NCBI GenBank assembly: GCA_002381125.1
Contig: DFUT01000015.1
Span: forward strand, 753-64,752
Direction of reading: 5' to 3'
DNA length: 64,000 nt
From: Bacteroidales bacterium UBA4179
Lineage (GTDB): Bacteria > Bacteroidota > Bacteroidia > Bacteroidales > Dysgonomonadaceae
Both the position numbers and the translations under genes were made by a program. The stretch's first letter is position 1; each line of letters starts with the position of its first letter. Shown one piece after another: positions 35,107 through 44,663 of the stretch. The notes under the pieces are model-generated. The model worked only from the letters and a program-made list of their open reading frames with translations. It made no database searches and had not been told where the DNA came from.

Positions 35107-36900
35107 ATGGATAATTTGGATTATGGTGTCATTGGAAACTGCCGTACAGCTGCATTGATTTCGAAAGAAGGGAGTATCGACTGGTTTTGCCTGCCCGACT
35201 TTGATTCGCCATCGGTATTTTGTAAGTTGCTGGATGAAAAAAAGGGCGGTAATTTTGCTTTTCTTGTGTCGGATAAGTATACGGTTACCCAAGAATATGT
35301 GAAAAACACCAATATTCTTTCCACATTTTTCGAATCGGATGAGGGGGCGTTTCTTGTATTGGACTACATGCCACGCTATCGTACCATAGAGAGAAGATAT
35401 TATTTTCCTCCGGAGATCCAACGTTATGTCCGTTTAATAAAAGGAAAACCGAAATTGCGCGTTTGTTACGATCCGAAGATGAATTATGCTGCCGAGGAAG
35501 TTCGTCATGAAATATGTGAAGACCATATCAAAACTGTCTCGACAATAAACGAGAGGAATGAGCTTTATCTTTACAGCAACTTGGATTTTGAAACGATTTT
35601 GAACGGAGAAGAATTTACGCTTTCAGGCGATGCATTTTTTTTATGTTCGTATACTCAGAAACTTATTCCTATCGATTTGGATCGCATCAATCTCGATTAC
35701 GAACGTACAAAAGTGTATTGGCTCAACTGGATCAATCGTTCCCGAAAATACAGTCGGTATGATGGGATGATCAAGCGTAGTTTGCTGGTGATCAAGTTGA
35801 TGTCGTATCAATTATCGGGGGCGATGATTGCGGCATTGACAACGAGTCTCCCCGAAGCGATTGGCGAAAGCCGCAATTGGGATTATCGATTTTGCTGGGT
35901 ACGCGATGCTTCCATGTCGATCAGTACACTCGTGTATATGGGGCATAGGAATGTGGCCGAGCGATTTATCGGTTTTATAAGGAATCTTTTGCGGTCGCGC
36001 GACGATACTTTTCAGATCATGTATGGCATTCGTGGCGAACGTGAATTGGAAGAAAAAATTCTTCCGCATCTTTCGGGTTATAAAAACTCGTATCCCGTCC
36101 GTATCGGAAATGCCGCGTATACACAGGTGCAAAACGATTCGCCGGGGTATCTGCTCGATGTCATTTATAAATATTACCTGTATTTTCCCGGAACACTCGA
36201 CGAGATTGAGGAAATGTGGGAAATTGTGCGGCACATTGCTCGCGTAGTCATTCAAAAGTGGCATTTACCCGATCATAGTATATGGGAATTTCGTACCAAA
36301 AAACTTAATTTCGTTTTTTCGAAAGTGATGAGTTGGGTAGCGCTTGATAGGGCTTCGACAATTGCCGATTTGCTGCATAAAAACGGTTACGCGGAAATGT
36401 GGAAGAAAGAGGCCGACAAAATCAGAGCAGATGTCTTTGAAAAAGGTTGGAAAGAAGATATTCAAAGTTTTTCTCAGGCATACGAAAATACCGATTACGA
36501 TTCTTCGCTCTTGCTCATGCAATTTTATGGATTTATTGATGCGGGCGACGAGCGCTATGTTAAGACCGTAAAAGCAATTAAAGAGAATCTTTTATATAAT
36601 GGGTTGATGTACAGATATAAAACGGAAGATGATTTTGGTGTGCCGTCGTCTTCGTTTACCGTATGCAATTTTTGGATGATACAGGCGCTGTATGCTATCG
36701 GGGAAAAAGAAGAAGCGCGGCAGATGTTTGAGTCGATCGTGACGTATGCCAATCATGTCGGTCTATACAGCGAAGATTTCGATTTCGAAAGCAAACGTTT
36801 GTTGGGGAATTTTCCTCAGGCATACTCTCATCTGGCATTTATCAATGCTGCAACGCTCTTTTCCGAAGAGCAATTTCTTTCGAAGTTTATTCGCCCGTAA
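35107..36900 (+). CDS. Glycoside hydrolase family 15 protein (glucoamylase/trehalase type)
   Basis: The 597-residue protein starts 'MDNLDYGVIGNCRTAALISK' followed by 'EGSIDWFCLPDFDSPSVFCK', the N-terminal domain typical of bacterial GH15. The (alpha/alpha)6 barrel begins near 235 and includes 'ESRNWDYRFCWVRDASMSI' (about 256-274). Later blocks are 'KVMSWVALDRASTIADL' (about 404-420) and 'SSSFTVCNFWMIQALYAIGE' (about 514-533). There is no signal peptide, so it acts in the cytoplasm. GH15 members cleave glucans or trehalose. With the fused trehalose synthase/phosphatase only 1.1 kb away, a trehalose-degrading role is plausible but unproven. A -7 element TATATTTG is at 35063-35070. Its last 14 bp overlap the end of the mscS-type gene on the other strand. 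Confidence 0.88.
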   Translation: MDNLDYGVIGNCRTAALISKEGSIDWFCLPDFDSPSVFCKLLDEKKGGNFAFLVSDKYTVTQEYVKNTNILSTFFESDEGAFLVLDYMPRYRTIERRYYFPPEIQRYVRLIKGKPKLRVCYDPKMNYAAEEVRHEICEDHIKTVSTINERNELYLYSNLDFETILNGEEFTLSGDAFFLCSYTQKLIPIDLDRINLDYERTKVYWLNWINRSRKYSRYDGMIKRSLLVIKLMSYQLSGAMIAALTTSLPEAIGESRNWDYRFCWVRDASMSISTLVYMGHRNVAERFIGFIRNLLRSRDDTFQIMYGIRGERELEEKILPHLSGYKNSYPVRIGNAAYTQVQNDSPGYLLDVIYKYYLYFPGTLDEIEEMWEIVRHIARVVIQKWHLPDHSIWEFRTKKLNFVFSKVMSWVALDRASTIADLLHKNGYAEMWKKEADKIRADVFEKGWKEDIQSFSQAYENTDYDSSLLLMQFYGFIDAGDERYVKTVKAIKENLLYNGLMYRYKTEDDFGVPSSSFTVCNFWMIQALYAIGEKEEARQMFESIVTYANHVGLYSEDFDFESKRLLGNFPQAYSHLAFINAATLFSEEQFLSKFIRP

Positions 36901-37975
36901 TAATTTTCTCCGATGGGGTAGGTTCGATATTCAGCTTTGCAAAAGAACCGGGGAATTTTTCATTGATGAAATCGATCATTTTTTCTCTTACTTCTACGCG
37001 AAGATCCCAATTTTTAGAGGAATCTGCACTACTTACGAGTATGCGCACTTCTTTATACCATTCTTTACTGTCCGTTACCTGAATATTTTGTACCCGACCA
37101 TCCCAATTTGGATTTCCTTCGACTATGGATTTCAATTTTTTGCGAAGGGGATCAATGGGTAAATCATAGGACACATATAAAAAAACGGTTCCCATGATTT
37201 CGGAGCTGTGCCGTGTCCAGTTTTGAACGGGGTTTTGCAGGAAATAATCGACCGGAACAATCAGACGCCTTTCATCCCAAATTCGCACCACTGCATAGGT
37301 GATGTTGATTTCTTCAATACGCCCCCATTCACCTTCAACTATTACAACGTCGTCTATCCGTATAGGTTGGGTAAAGGCTATTTGTACGCCGGATAGTACC
37401 TGTCCCACACTACGTTGAGCTGCAAGTCCAACAATGATTCCGATGACGCCCGCCGAGGTTAGTATACTTACGCCTATGCTATGTAGCGATTCAATTGACA
37501 TTAAGGCTATGGCTACGAAAATTACCGCGATGATAATCAGGGTAATTTTTTCAATCATATTAAGCTGGGTGAGCCGTTTGCGTGCTTCCAGGTTGTCGGG
37601 GTCTTGCAAATTGAGTTTGTTTTGGAAATACCGAAATCCCGCCCTTACCAATTGTATCAAAAACCAACCAATGGAAAGTATAAGCAATATTTGACTAATT
37701 TTTTGCAGGGTTATAAAAAACCCGGCGTCTTCTTTCAGGTAGGTGCTGAAAATATTGAGCAATAGGGAAAAAATAAGCCATATCGCGGGTAATTTAAATA
37801 GTTTGATAATAAAATCGTCGATGGGGCTTTGGGTCTTTTCTGCTCGTCGTTGGAGTTTTTTCGAGATAAAATTATAAACGACAATAAGAACAACAAAAGT
37901 GGCAGCAAATGTTACGAGTAAAAAAACATATCGCAGATTGGGGTAATGTTCTAAAATTTGGTTTAGCCAATTCAT
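36887..37975 (-). CDS. MscS-family mechanosensitive ion channel
   Basis: The 362-residue membrane protein has an N-terminal helix (about 15-37), further membrane segments (about 60-180), and the MscS pore helix and beta domain around 'GVIGIIVGLAAQRSVGQVLS' (about 179-198). 'IRIDDVVIVEGEWGRIEEIN' and 'IRIWDERRLIVPVDYFLQNP' fall in the cytoplasmic beta domain, which is the family signature. These channels open under membrane tension and release solutes during osmotic down-shock. It lies just downstream of the OtsA-OtsB fusion gene on the same strand (27-bp gap) and converges on the GH15 gene, so the three probably serve osmotic balance. Confidence 0.9.
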   Translation of the reverse strand: MNWLNQILEHYPNLRYVFLLVTFAATFVVLIVVYNFISKKLQRRAEKTQSPIDDFIIKLFKLPAIWLIFSLLLNIFSTYLKEDAGFFITLQKISQILLILSIGWFLIQLVRAGFRYFQNKLNLQDPDNLEARKRLTQLNMIEKITLIIIAVIFVAIALMSIESLHSIGVSILTSAGVIGIIVGLAAQRSVGQVLSGVQIAFTQPIRIDDVVIVEGEWGRIEEINITYAVVRIWDERRLIVPVDYFLQNPVQNWTRHSSEIMGTVFLYVSYDLPIDPLRKKLKSIVEGNPNWDGRVQNIQVTDSKEWYKEVRILVSSADSSKNWDLRVEVREKMIDFINEKFPGSFAKLNIEPTPSEKIITGE

Positions 37976-38002
37976 GTTTATCTTGTTTTTGCAGATAGGG
38001 TT

Positions 38003-40174
38003 TTATGAGATGAGTTTTTCCAAAAAAGGGATGACTTTCGATTGCAAAGGTATTCTATATTTGGCAGTAGGCGAAAAACTGCCCACTTTGATGCTGATGC
38101 CATGTGGAGGAAGTGCACGAAACATGTCTTCGTCGGTAGTATCATCGCCAATGGCCATGATGAAATCGTAATTTTTTTGGGCAAGACGGCGTTTTACTTC
38201 TGTTCCCTTATTGAATGTTGCGGGTTTTATTTCCAGGATTTTGTTGCCGGGTACGATTTGCAAATTCAATCGAGAACAAGGCTCGATCAATGCATTCATG
38301 AGTTGTTTTTGACGCAGCTCTGCCAACCAAGCGTCCACTTGGCGATAGTGCCACACCAATGATGTGTTTTTGATTTCGAGTGAAGAACGTGGGGTTTTTT
38401 CTATGGCATGATGGAGGATGTGCATGATTTCATCGTCCCATTTTTCTATCTTTTTATAATTTGCGTGCCATATACCGTTTTCTCTATAGAAAGCCCCATG
38501 TTCCGCTGTGAGATCGATATCGATATGATTGAACCATTTGTCGAGAATTTTATAATTTCGTCCGCTATTGATGACAACCGTATTTCTTTTATCTTCTTTT
38601 ATTCGGTTTAGCAAATCGATCAGTTGTTGGGAAGGAACGGCGTCTTTGGGATTTTTCGTAAAAGGAACCAATGTGCCGTCGTAATCAAGCAAGAGTAGGC
38701 GCGAGGAAGCATTGTCGTACTTTTGTTTGATTTGGTCGAATTGCTCTTGTTCGATTATTTTGGTCGATATTTCGCGGTTTTGGCGTTGAATCAATTGCAT
38801 TTCATCGATGAAATCGTTTGCCCATTTTTTTACGGTTTGTCTTGAAATGTGTTTTTGCATTTTTAGCAACCGTTCTTTTTTTTCTTCTTCGCTCATGGAA
38901 AGTGCTTGTAATATGGCTGTCTCAATGTCTTTGATGTTGTTTGGGTTAATAATGATGGCTTCCGTGAGTTCGGCTGCGGAACCTGCCATTTCACTGAGAA
39001 TAAGTACGCCCGGATTTTCTTCGCTTTTAGCAGCCAGATATTCTTTTGCAACCAGATTCATGCCATCGCGCAAGGGCGTTACGAGGGCAATGTTGGCAAG
39101 GTTGTACATTGCTATGAGTTCGTTGAATGCAAAACTTCGGTAAAAATAGTGGACGGGAGTCCAACCCGGTTTGGAATAAAGGCCGTTGATCTTTCCAATC
39201 AATTGGTCGATTTCGGTTTTCAGATCGGCATACTTATGTACCTCGCTGCGAGAAGGTACAACAATCATCATAAGCGATACTTTTTCGTGATATTCGGGAT
39301 GATTTTTCAGGAATAAGGCAAATCCCTTTAAACGATGCAGAATACCTTTGCTGTAATCCAATCGGTCAACGGAAAGTATAATGGATTGCCTGCCAAGTTT
39401 ATGTTTTAGTTTATTCACTATTTTCTGTACGGCCGGGAGGGAGGAAGCGTTGTGATATTGCTCGTAGTTGATTCCCATAGGAAAGGCATCTACATGAACA
39501 ATTCGGTCTTCGAGGTAAATTTCGTCAAGCTGGCAGTTGAGATCGAGCACCCGGTAAATTGCGCTGAGGAAATGGCGCATGTAGTCGTGGACATGAAATC
39601 CGATGAGGTCGGCACCCAGCAAACCGTTGAGCAACTCTTCTCTTTCGGGGAGCACGCGGAAAAGTTCGTACGGAGGGAAGGGGATATGGTGAAAGTAACC
39701 AATATTGACTGTCGGGTGGATGTTTCGAATCATTTTTGGGAGTAACATCAAATGATAATCGTGTACCCAGACAAGGTCGTCATCTTCGATAAAAGGAACA
39801 GCCGCTTCACAAAATTGCGTGTTTACTTCTTGGTAAGTCTCCCAGAATTCGGTTTTGTATTGAACAAACGAGAAGAAATAGTGGCATAACGGCCAAATGA
39901 TGCTATTGCTATATCCTTCATAATAATTTTCGATTTGTTCGGCCGACAGAAAAACGGGATGATAGTTGAATTTTTTCAATCTTTTGGTGATTTTTGCTTT
40001 TTCTTCTTCGCTATCCGTATATATTCCCGGCCATCCGATCCAATGTTTTTCTACGTTTAATTCCAGCGATCCCATTCCGGTCGACAGTCCGCCTTCGCTT
40101 TTGGTTATCCTGAGTTTATTGTTCTTCTTTTCAATTTTTACAGGTAGCCTGTTTGCGATGATTATTAGTTTCAT
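38003..40174 (-). CDS. Bifunctional trehalose-6-phosphate synthase/phosphatase (OtsA-OtsB fusion)
   Basis: The 723-residue protein joins both steps of trehalose synthesis. Residues about 1-470 are the GT20 synthase, with 'MKLIIIANRLPVKIEKK' and 'GGLSTGM' at the N terminus, 'WVHDYHLMLLPKMIR' (about 135-149), 'SVDRLDYSKGILHRLKGF' (about 263-280), and 'TPLRDGMNLVAKEYLAAK' (about 354-371). Residues about 490-723 are a HAD phosphatase: motif I 'LLLLDYDGTLVPF' (about 495-507), and motif IV 'AIGDDTTDEDMFRALPP' (about 681-697). Both sets of catalytic residues are present. The fusion is common in Bacteroidetes. Trehalose is an osmoprotectant, matching the neighbouring MscS channel (27 bp downstream) and GH15 enzyme. 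No separate otsB is needed. Confidence 0.93.
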   Translation of the reverse strand: MKLIIIANRLPVKIEKKNNKLRITKSEGGLSTGMGSLELNVEKHWIGWPGIYTDSEEEKAKITKRLKKFNYHPVFLSAEQIENYYEGYSNSIIWPLCHYFFSFVQYKTEFWETYQEVNTQFCEAAVPFIEDDDLVWVHDYHLMLLPKMIRNIHPTVNIGYFHHIPFPPYELFRVLPEREELLNGLLGADLIGFHVHDYMRHFLSAIYRVLDLNCQLDEIYLEDRIVHVDAFPMGINYEQYHNASSLPAVQKIVNKLKHKLGRQSIILSVDRLDYSKGILHRLKGFALFLKNHPEYHEKVSLMMIVVPSRSEVHKYADLKTEIDQLIGKINGLYSKPGWTPVHYFYRSFAFNELIAMYNLANIALVTPLRDGMNLVAKEYLAAKSEENPGVLILSEMAGSAAELTEAIIINPNNIKDIETAILQALSMSEEEKKERLLKMQKHISRQTVKKWANDFIDEMQLIQRQNREISTKIIEQEQFDQIKQKYDNASSRLLLLDYDGTLVPFTKNPKDAVPSQQLIDLLNRIKEDKRNTVVINSGRNYKILDKWFNHIDIDLTAEHGAFYRENGIWHANYKKIEKWDDEIMHILHHAIEKTPRSSLEIKNTSLVWHYRQVDAWLAELRQKQLMNALIEPCSRLNLQIVPGNKILEIKPATFNKGTEVKRRLAQKNYDFIMAIGDDTTDEDMFRALPPHGISIKVGSFSPTAKYRIPLQSKVIPFLEKLIS

Positions 40175-40420
40175 TTCTTTGGTTGTCTATATTTTATTTT
40201 TATATATTAATATGTATATTATATATCTTATGTATTTGTATTAAAAGTACGTATACTTGTACTTGTATGTTTGTATGTTATAACGCAATCAAAAATAAAT
40301 CGATTATTATTTATTATAATTTAACAATTGGAAAGCTTGTTTGCTTGTTGTTGGAGGAATATGCAATTTTTTCTTTATCAGCATGTTGAAAACCATGAAA
40401 AAATCGATTTGAAAGATAAA
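40175..40420. other. AT-rich intergenic DNA between otsAB and nifJ
   Basis: The gap between these divergent genes is very AT-rich, with simple runs of TATA/TGTA type near 40195-40300. It should hold the otsAB promoter on the - strand, but I cannot point to a convincing full element. No RNA gene or repeat of note is seen. The nifJ promoter lies in its last part. Confidence 0.5.
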
Positions 40421-40421
40421 A

Positions 40422-40453
40422 TTGAAAAATTAGTTTGTATTTTCGTATTTTTG
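40422..40453 (+). promoter_or_regulatory. Putative promoter of nifJ
   Basis: TTG at 40422-40424, a 21-bp spacer, and TATTTTTG at 40446-40453 fit the Bacteroidetes -33/-7 promoter. The leader to the ATG at 40543 would be about 84 nt long. Confidence 0.6.
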
Positions 40454-40542
40454 TAATACTTTCGTACAGCTTTTTGATAGTCGATCCCTTTAATTAAAAA
40501 GTGAAACATCAAAATTAACATTTAAAATACGTTTATCCTATT

Positions 40543-43500
40543 ATGGCAAAAGAAAAAAACTATTTGACTTGTGATGGGAATCAAGCTGCTGCACATATTG
40601 CATATATGTTTAGCGAAGTGGCAGCGATTTACCCTATCACACCGTCATCGACGATGGCTGAGTATGTGGATGAGTGGGCTGCTACAGGACGAAAGAATAT
40701 TTTCGGACAGCCTGTTCTGGTACAGGAAATGCAATCCGAAGCGGGTGCGGCAGGAGCCGTTCACGGATCGTTGCAGTCGGGCGCTCTGACAACCACTTTT
40801 ACTGCATCGCAAGGGTTGTTGTTGATGATTCCCAACATGTATAAAATAGCGGCGGAATTGCTGCCGGGAGTATTTCACGTTTCGGCGCGCGCTATTGCTG
40901 CACAAGCATTGTCTATTTTGGGCGATCACCAGGATGTGATGGCGGTAAGGCCCACCGGTTTTGCCCTTTTTGCTACCGGATCGGTGCAAGAAGTGATGGA
41001 TTTGGCAGCCGTAGCCCATTTAGCCGCGATTGAAAGTCGTATACCGTTTGTTCATTTTTTCGATGGTTTTCGTACATCGCATGAAATACAAAAAATCGAA
41101 GCTTTATCCAATGAGGATTTGGCTCCGCTGATCAATTACGAGGCGTTGGCCGATTTTCGCAAGCGGGCGATGGGACCCGATGATCCGGTTATTCGCGGAA
41201 CAGCACAAAACGATGACATTTATTTCCAAGCTCGTGAAGCGGCCAATCCGTTTTTTGAGGCGGTACCCGATATCGTAGAAAAATATTTGTTGAAACTGGC
41301 CGAAGTAACCGGCCGCAAATACGGATTGTTCGATTATTATGGCGATCCGGAAGCCGATAGGGTGATTATTGCAATGGGGTCCGTTACGGAAACCATTCGG
41401 GAAGTTGTGGATTACCTTTGCGGGAAAGGCGAAAAAGTGGGCGTTGTTGCTGTTCATTTGTATCGTCCTTTCAAAGCTGAAGCTTTCCTTGCCGCTGTTC
41501 CCAAGACGGCAAAACGAATCGCCGTGCTCGATCGTACAAAAGAGCCGGGAGCGTTGGGCCAACCACTTTATATGGATGTAAAGGATTGTTTCTATGGGAA
41601 AGAAGATGCTCCGGAAATTGTTGGGGGCATTTATGGACTTTCGTCGAAAGATACCACACCGGGACAGATTCTTTCGGTGTTTGAGAATTTATCGATGAAA
41701 ATTCCGAAGAACGATTTTACCATCGGAATTGTAGATGATGTGACATTTAAATCGCTTCCCGTAAAAGAAGAAATTTCGATGGACGAAACCATTTATGAGG
41801 CTAAATTTTATGGAATCGGATCGGATGGTACAGTAGGGGCAAACAAGAATACGATTAAAATTATTGGAGAGAATACCGATAAATATGTTCAAGCTTATTT
41901 TGCATACGATTCCAAAAAATCGGGAGGTTTTACTTGCTCGCATTTGCGTTTTGGCGATAATCCCATACGTTCGACGTATTTGGTCAATACGCCCAATTTT
42001 GTTGCGTGTCATGTGCCTGCTTACCTTAATCTTTACGATGTAACACGTGGATTGAAAGAAGGTGGAACATTTTTGCTGAATTCATTATGGAGTAAAGAAG
42101 AAGTTGGTAACCATCTTCCCGATCGTATCAAGAAATATTTTGCTCAAAAACATATTAATTTCTATATCATCAATGCCACCAAGATTGCCGATGAAATTGG
42201 TTTGGGGAATCGCACCAATACCATTTTGCAATCGGCATTTTTCAAGATATCCAATGTCATTCCTTATGATTTGGCTGTAGATCAGATGAAGAAATTCATC
42301 GTGAAATCATACGGAAGAAAGGGCGAAGATGTTGTAAAAATGAACTTTGCCGCAGTAGAAAGAGGTGGCGAGGTTGAAAAAGTGGAAATTCCTGAAGAAT
42401 GGGCTAACATTGAGGTTGTTCAAGAGACACAAGACGATGCTCCCGAATTTATTCGGAAAGTGGTACGTCCCATGAACGCTCAACGTGGCTACGATTTGCC
42501 GATATCGGTATTCAAGGGTCGCGAAGATGGGAGTTGGGAACCGGGTACGGCTGCTTACGAAAAACGCGGCGTAGCCGTTTTCGTTCCGCAATGGAAACCC
42601 GAAAACTGCATCCAATGCAACCAATGTGCTTACGTTTGTCCTCATGCAACCATACGTCCTTTTGTGCTCGATGAAAATGAACAGAAAGGATTGGGTGAGG
42701 ACGTGGAAATATTGAAAGCCCAAGGCAGACAATTTGCAGGTATGGGTTTTCGTATTCAGGTTGACGTGCTCGACTGTTTGGGTTGCGGCAATTGTGCCGA
42801 TATTTGTCCGGGAAGGAAAGGCGAGAAAGCGCTTACGATGGAGCCCATCACCACCCAATACGAAAATCAGAAGAATTGGGATTACATGATAAAAAATGTG
42901 ACCGGCAAGGCACATTTGGTAGATGTGAAGCTAAACGTGAAGAATTCGCAATTTGCTCAACCTTTGTTTGAATTTTCGGGTGCATGTGCAGGTTGCGGCG
43001 AAACTCCTTATATTAAGTTGATCACCCAATTGTATGGCGACCGGATGATGATAGCAAATGCAACCGGGTGCTCGTCCATCTATGGTGCATCGGCCCCGTC
43101 TGTTCCTTATACGGTTAATGCCGAGGGCAGGGGACCCACATGGGCCAACTCGTTGTTTGAAGATAATGCCGAGTTCGGATTTGGTTTTGTTTTGGCAAAT
43201 ACCGCCATGCGTAACCGCATTGAATACCTGATGAAGAAAGGAATCGAATCCGATGAATTTTCAGAAGAGGAAAAAGCATTGTTCCAAGAGTGGATGGACA
43301 ATAAAAATGATGGTGAAAAAACGATGGAGATCCATTCTCAACTTGTTCCGCTATTGAAAAAGAACACCAATCCACTTGCTGCTGAGCTGCTTTCATTGGA
43401 ACGTTATCTTGTGAAGCGTTCTATTTGGGCATTTGGCGGCGACGGTTGGGCATACGATATCGGTTTTGGAGGTCTCGATCATGTGTTGGCTATGGGACAG

Positions 43501-44091
43501 GATATCAATATTCTTGTGTTGGACACCGAAGTGTATTCCAATACGGGAGGTCAATCTTCCAAAGCAACGCCTATTGCTGCCGTGGCAAAATTTGCGGCCG
43601 CAGGTAAACGTATCCGTAAGAAAGACTTGGGCATGATTGCGGCCACGTATGGTTATGTATATATTGCGCAGGTAGCTATGGGTGCCGATATGGGTCATTT
43701 TCTTAAAGCGGTGAAAGAAGCGGAAGCCTACGATGGACCATCGCTTATTATTGCCTATTCGCCTTGTATAAGTCATGGATTGAAAGGAGGAATGGGACGT
43801 TCCCAAGCCGAAGAAAAAGCTGCCGTAGAATGTGGGTATTGGCATTTGTGGCGTTATAATCCGCAACTCGAAAAAGAAGGAAAAAATCCTTTTATACTCG
43901 ATAGTAAAGAACCCAATTGGGATAAGTTTGAAGATTTTCTACGTGGCGAGGTACGTTATACATCGTTGGAAAAAACTTTCCCCGAAGATGCCAAGGAGCT
44001 TTTTGCGGCTGCAAAAGAAAATGCTCAGTGGCGTTACCGTACTTACAAACGTATGGCTGAGGCCGATTTTTCTTCCGATGAAAAAGAATAA
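40543..44091 (+). CDS. nifJ: Pyruvate:ferredoxin (flavodoxin) oxidoreductase, single-chain
   Basis: This cytoplasmic enzyme splits pyruvate to acetyl-CoA and CO2 and passes electrons to ferredoxin or flavodoxin, central to anaerobic metabolism. The 1182-residue protein is the fused form. The N-terminal alpha domain begins with 'CDGNQAAAHIAYMFSEVAAI' and 'ITPSSTMAEYVDEWA'; the gamma domain has 'FYGIGSDGTVGANKNTIKI' (about 424-442). Two ferredoxin-type clusters follow, CIQCNQCAYVCP (about 689-700) and CLGCGNCADICP (about 745-756). The TPP-binding beta domain contains 'GACAGCGETPYIKL' and 'NATGCSSIYGASAPS'. All pieces are present. It has its own promoter and is followed by a strong hairpin before yjbQ. 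Its presence marks an anaerobe or facultative anaerobe. Confidence 0.97.
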   Translation: MAKEKNYLTCDGNQAAAHIAYMFSEVAAIYPITPSSTMAEYVDEWAATGRKNIFGQPVLVQEMQSEAGAAGAVHGSLQSGALTTTFTASQGLLLMIPNMYKIAAELLPGVFHVSARAIAAQALSILGDHQDVMAVRPTGFALFATGSVQEVMDLAAVAHLAAIESRIPFVHFFDGFRTSHEIQKIEALSNEDLAPLINYEALADFRKRAMGPDDPVIRGTAQNDDIYFQAREAANPFFEAVPDIVEKYLLKLAEVTGRKYGLFDYYGDPEADRVIIAMGSVTETIREVVDYLCGKGEKVGVVAVHLYRPFKAEAFLAAVPKTAKRIAVLDRTKEPGALGQPLYMDVKDCFYGKEDAPEIVGGIYGLSSKDTTPGQILSVFENLSMKIPKNDFTIGIVDDVTFKSLPVKEEISMDETIYEAKFYGIGSDGTVGANKNTIKIIGENTDKYVQAYFAYDSKKSGGFTCSHLRFGDNPIRSTYLVNTPNFVACHVPAYLNLYDVTRGLKEGGTFLLNSLWSKEEVGNHLPDRIKKYFAQKHINFYIINATKIADEIGLGNRTNTILQSAFFKISNVIPYDLAVDQMKKFIVKSYGRKGEDVVKMNFAAVERGGEVEKVEIPEEWANIEVVQETQDDAPEFIRKVVRPMNAQRGYDLPISVFKGREDGSWEPGTAAYEKRGVAVFVPQWKPENCIQCNQCAYVCPHATIRPFVLDENEQKGLGEDVEILKAQGRQFAGMGFRIQVDVLDCLGCGNCADICPGRKGEKALTMEPITTQYENQKNWDYMIKNVTGKAHLVDVKLNVKNSQFAQPLFEFSGACAGCGETPYIKLITQLYGDRMMIANATGCSSIYGASAPSVPYTVNAEGRGPTWANSLFEDNAEFGFGFVLANTAMRNRIEYLMKKGIESDEFSEEEKALFQEWMDNKNDGEKTMEIHSQLVPLLKKNTNPLAAELLSLERYLVKRSIWAFGGDGWAYDIGFGGLDHVLAMGQDINILVLDTEVYSNTGGQSSKATPIAAVAKFAAAGKRIRKKDLGMIAATYGYVYIAQVAMGADMGHFLKAVKEAEAYDGPSLIIAYSPCISHGLKGGMGRSQAEEKAAVECGYWHLWRYNPQLEKEGKNPFILDSKEPNWDKFEDFLRGEVRYTSLEKTFPEDAKELFAAAKENAQWRYRTYKRMAEADFSSDEKE

Positions 44092-44148
44092 GCTCTCGAT
44101 GCGATAAGGGCTTAAGATGAATAAGTAAAATTGGTTGGTGTTTTAATA

Positions 44149-44219
44149 TCTTTCTCATTGCAAAGTGGAGCTTCGGCGAAACGAAGCAATGAGAAAGAAA
44201 AACATCATATTTTTTTTTA
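44149..44219 (+). terminator. Two-part hairpin with T run after nifJ
   Basis: TCTTTCTCATTGC (44149-44161) pairs perfectly with GCAATGAGAAAGA (44186-44198). Inside the loop, GCTTCG pairs with CGAAGC to make a nested stem. A run of T follows at 44211-44218. This should stop most nifJ transcripts, or act as a processing or stabilising structure between nifJ and yjbQ. Confidence 0.6.
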
Positions 44220-44238
44220 ATTGAATTGCAATAGATAG

Positions 44239-44649
44239 ATGATAGAGCAATTTGAAATAACATTACCTCCTTTTCAACGAGGTTATCATTTGATAACCCC
44301 TTTAATTGAGCGTCATTTGCCTTCTCTCCCTCAAAAGGGATTGCTTCATATTTTGGTAAAACATACTTCTGCAGGAATTACGTTAAATGAAAATGCCGAT
44401 CCTTCGGTGCGTAGCGACTTTGAATCGTTTATGAATACACTGGTTCCTGAAAATGATTCGCTTTATATTCATACTTATGAAGGAAGCGACGATATGCCTG
44501 CCCATTTGAAATCTTCCCTAATCGGTACAGAAATCACCATTCCCATTACCAATGGTCGGCTTAATCTTGGAACATGGCAGGGGATTTATTTTTGCGAATT
44601 TCGCAATCATGGTGGAAGCCGCCGACTGGTAATTACCATTCTCGGTTGA
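44239..44649 (+). CDS. YjbQ/UPF0047 family protein (secondary thiamine-phosphate synthase type)
   Basis: The 136-residue protein is a clear member of the YjbQ (UPF0047) family: 'ILVKHTSAGITLNENADPSV' (about 36-55), 'NTLVPENDSLYIHTYEGSDD' (about 65-84), and the C-terminal 'LGTWQGIYFCEFRNHGGSRR' (about 111-130). The conserved His and Glu residues that line the family's active pocket are present. Some members can replace ThiE in E. coli and so have been annotated as secondary thiamine-phosphate synthases, but the natural role is not settled. It follows nifJ by 147 bp, beyond a strong hairpin. nifJ uses thiamine pyrophosphate, but that link is only suggestive. Confidence 0.87.
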   Translation: MIEQFEITLPPFQRGYHLITPLIERHLPSLPQKGLLHILVKHTSAGITLNENADPSVRSDFESFMNTLVPENDSLYIHTYEGSDDMPAHLKSSLIGTEITIPITNGRLNLGTWQGIYFCEFRNHGGSRRLVITILG

Positions 44650-44663
44650 TCGATACCGTTTCT

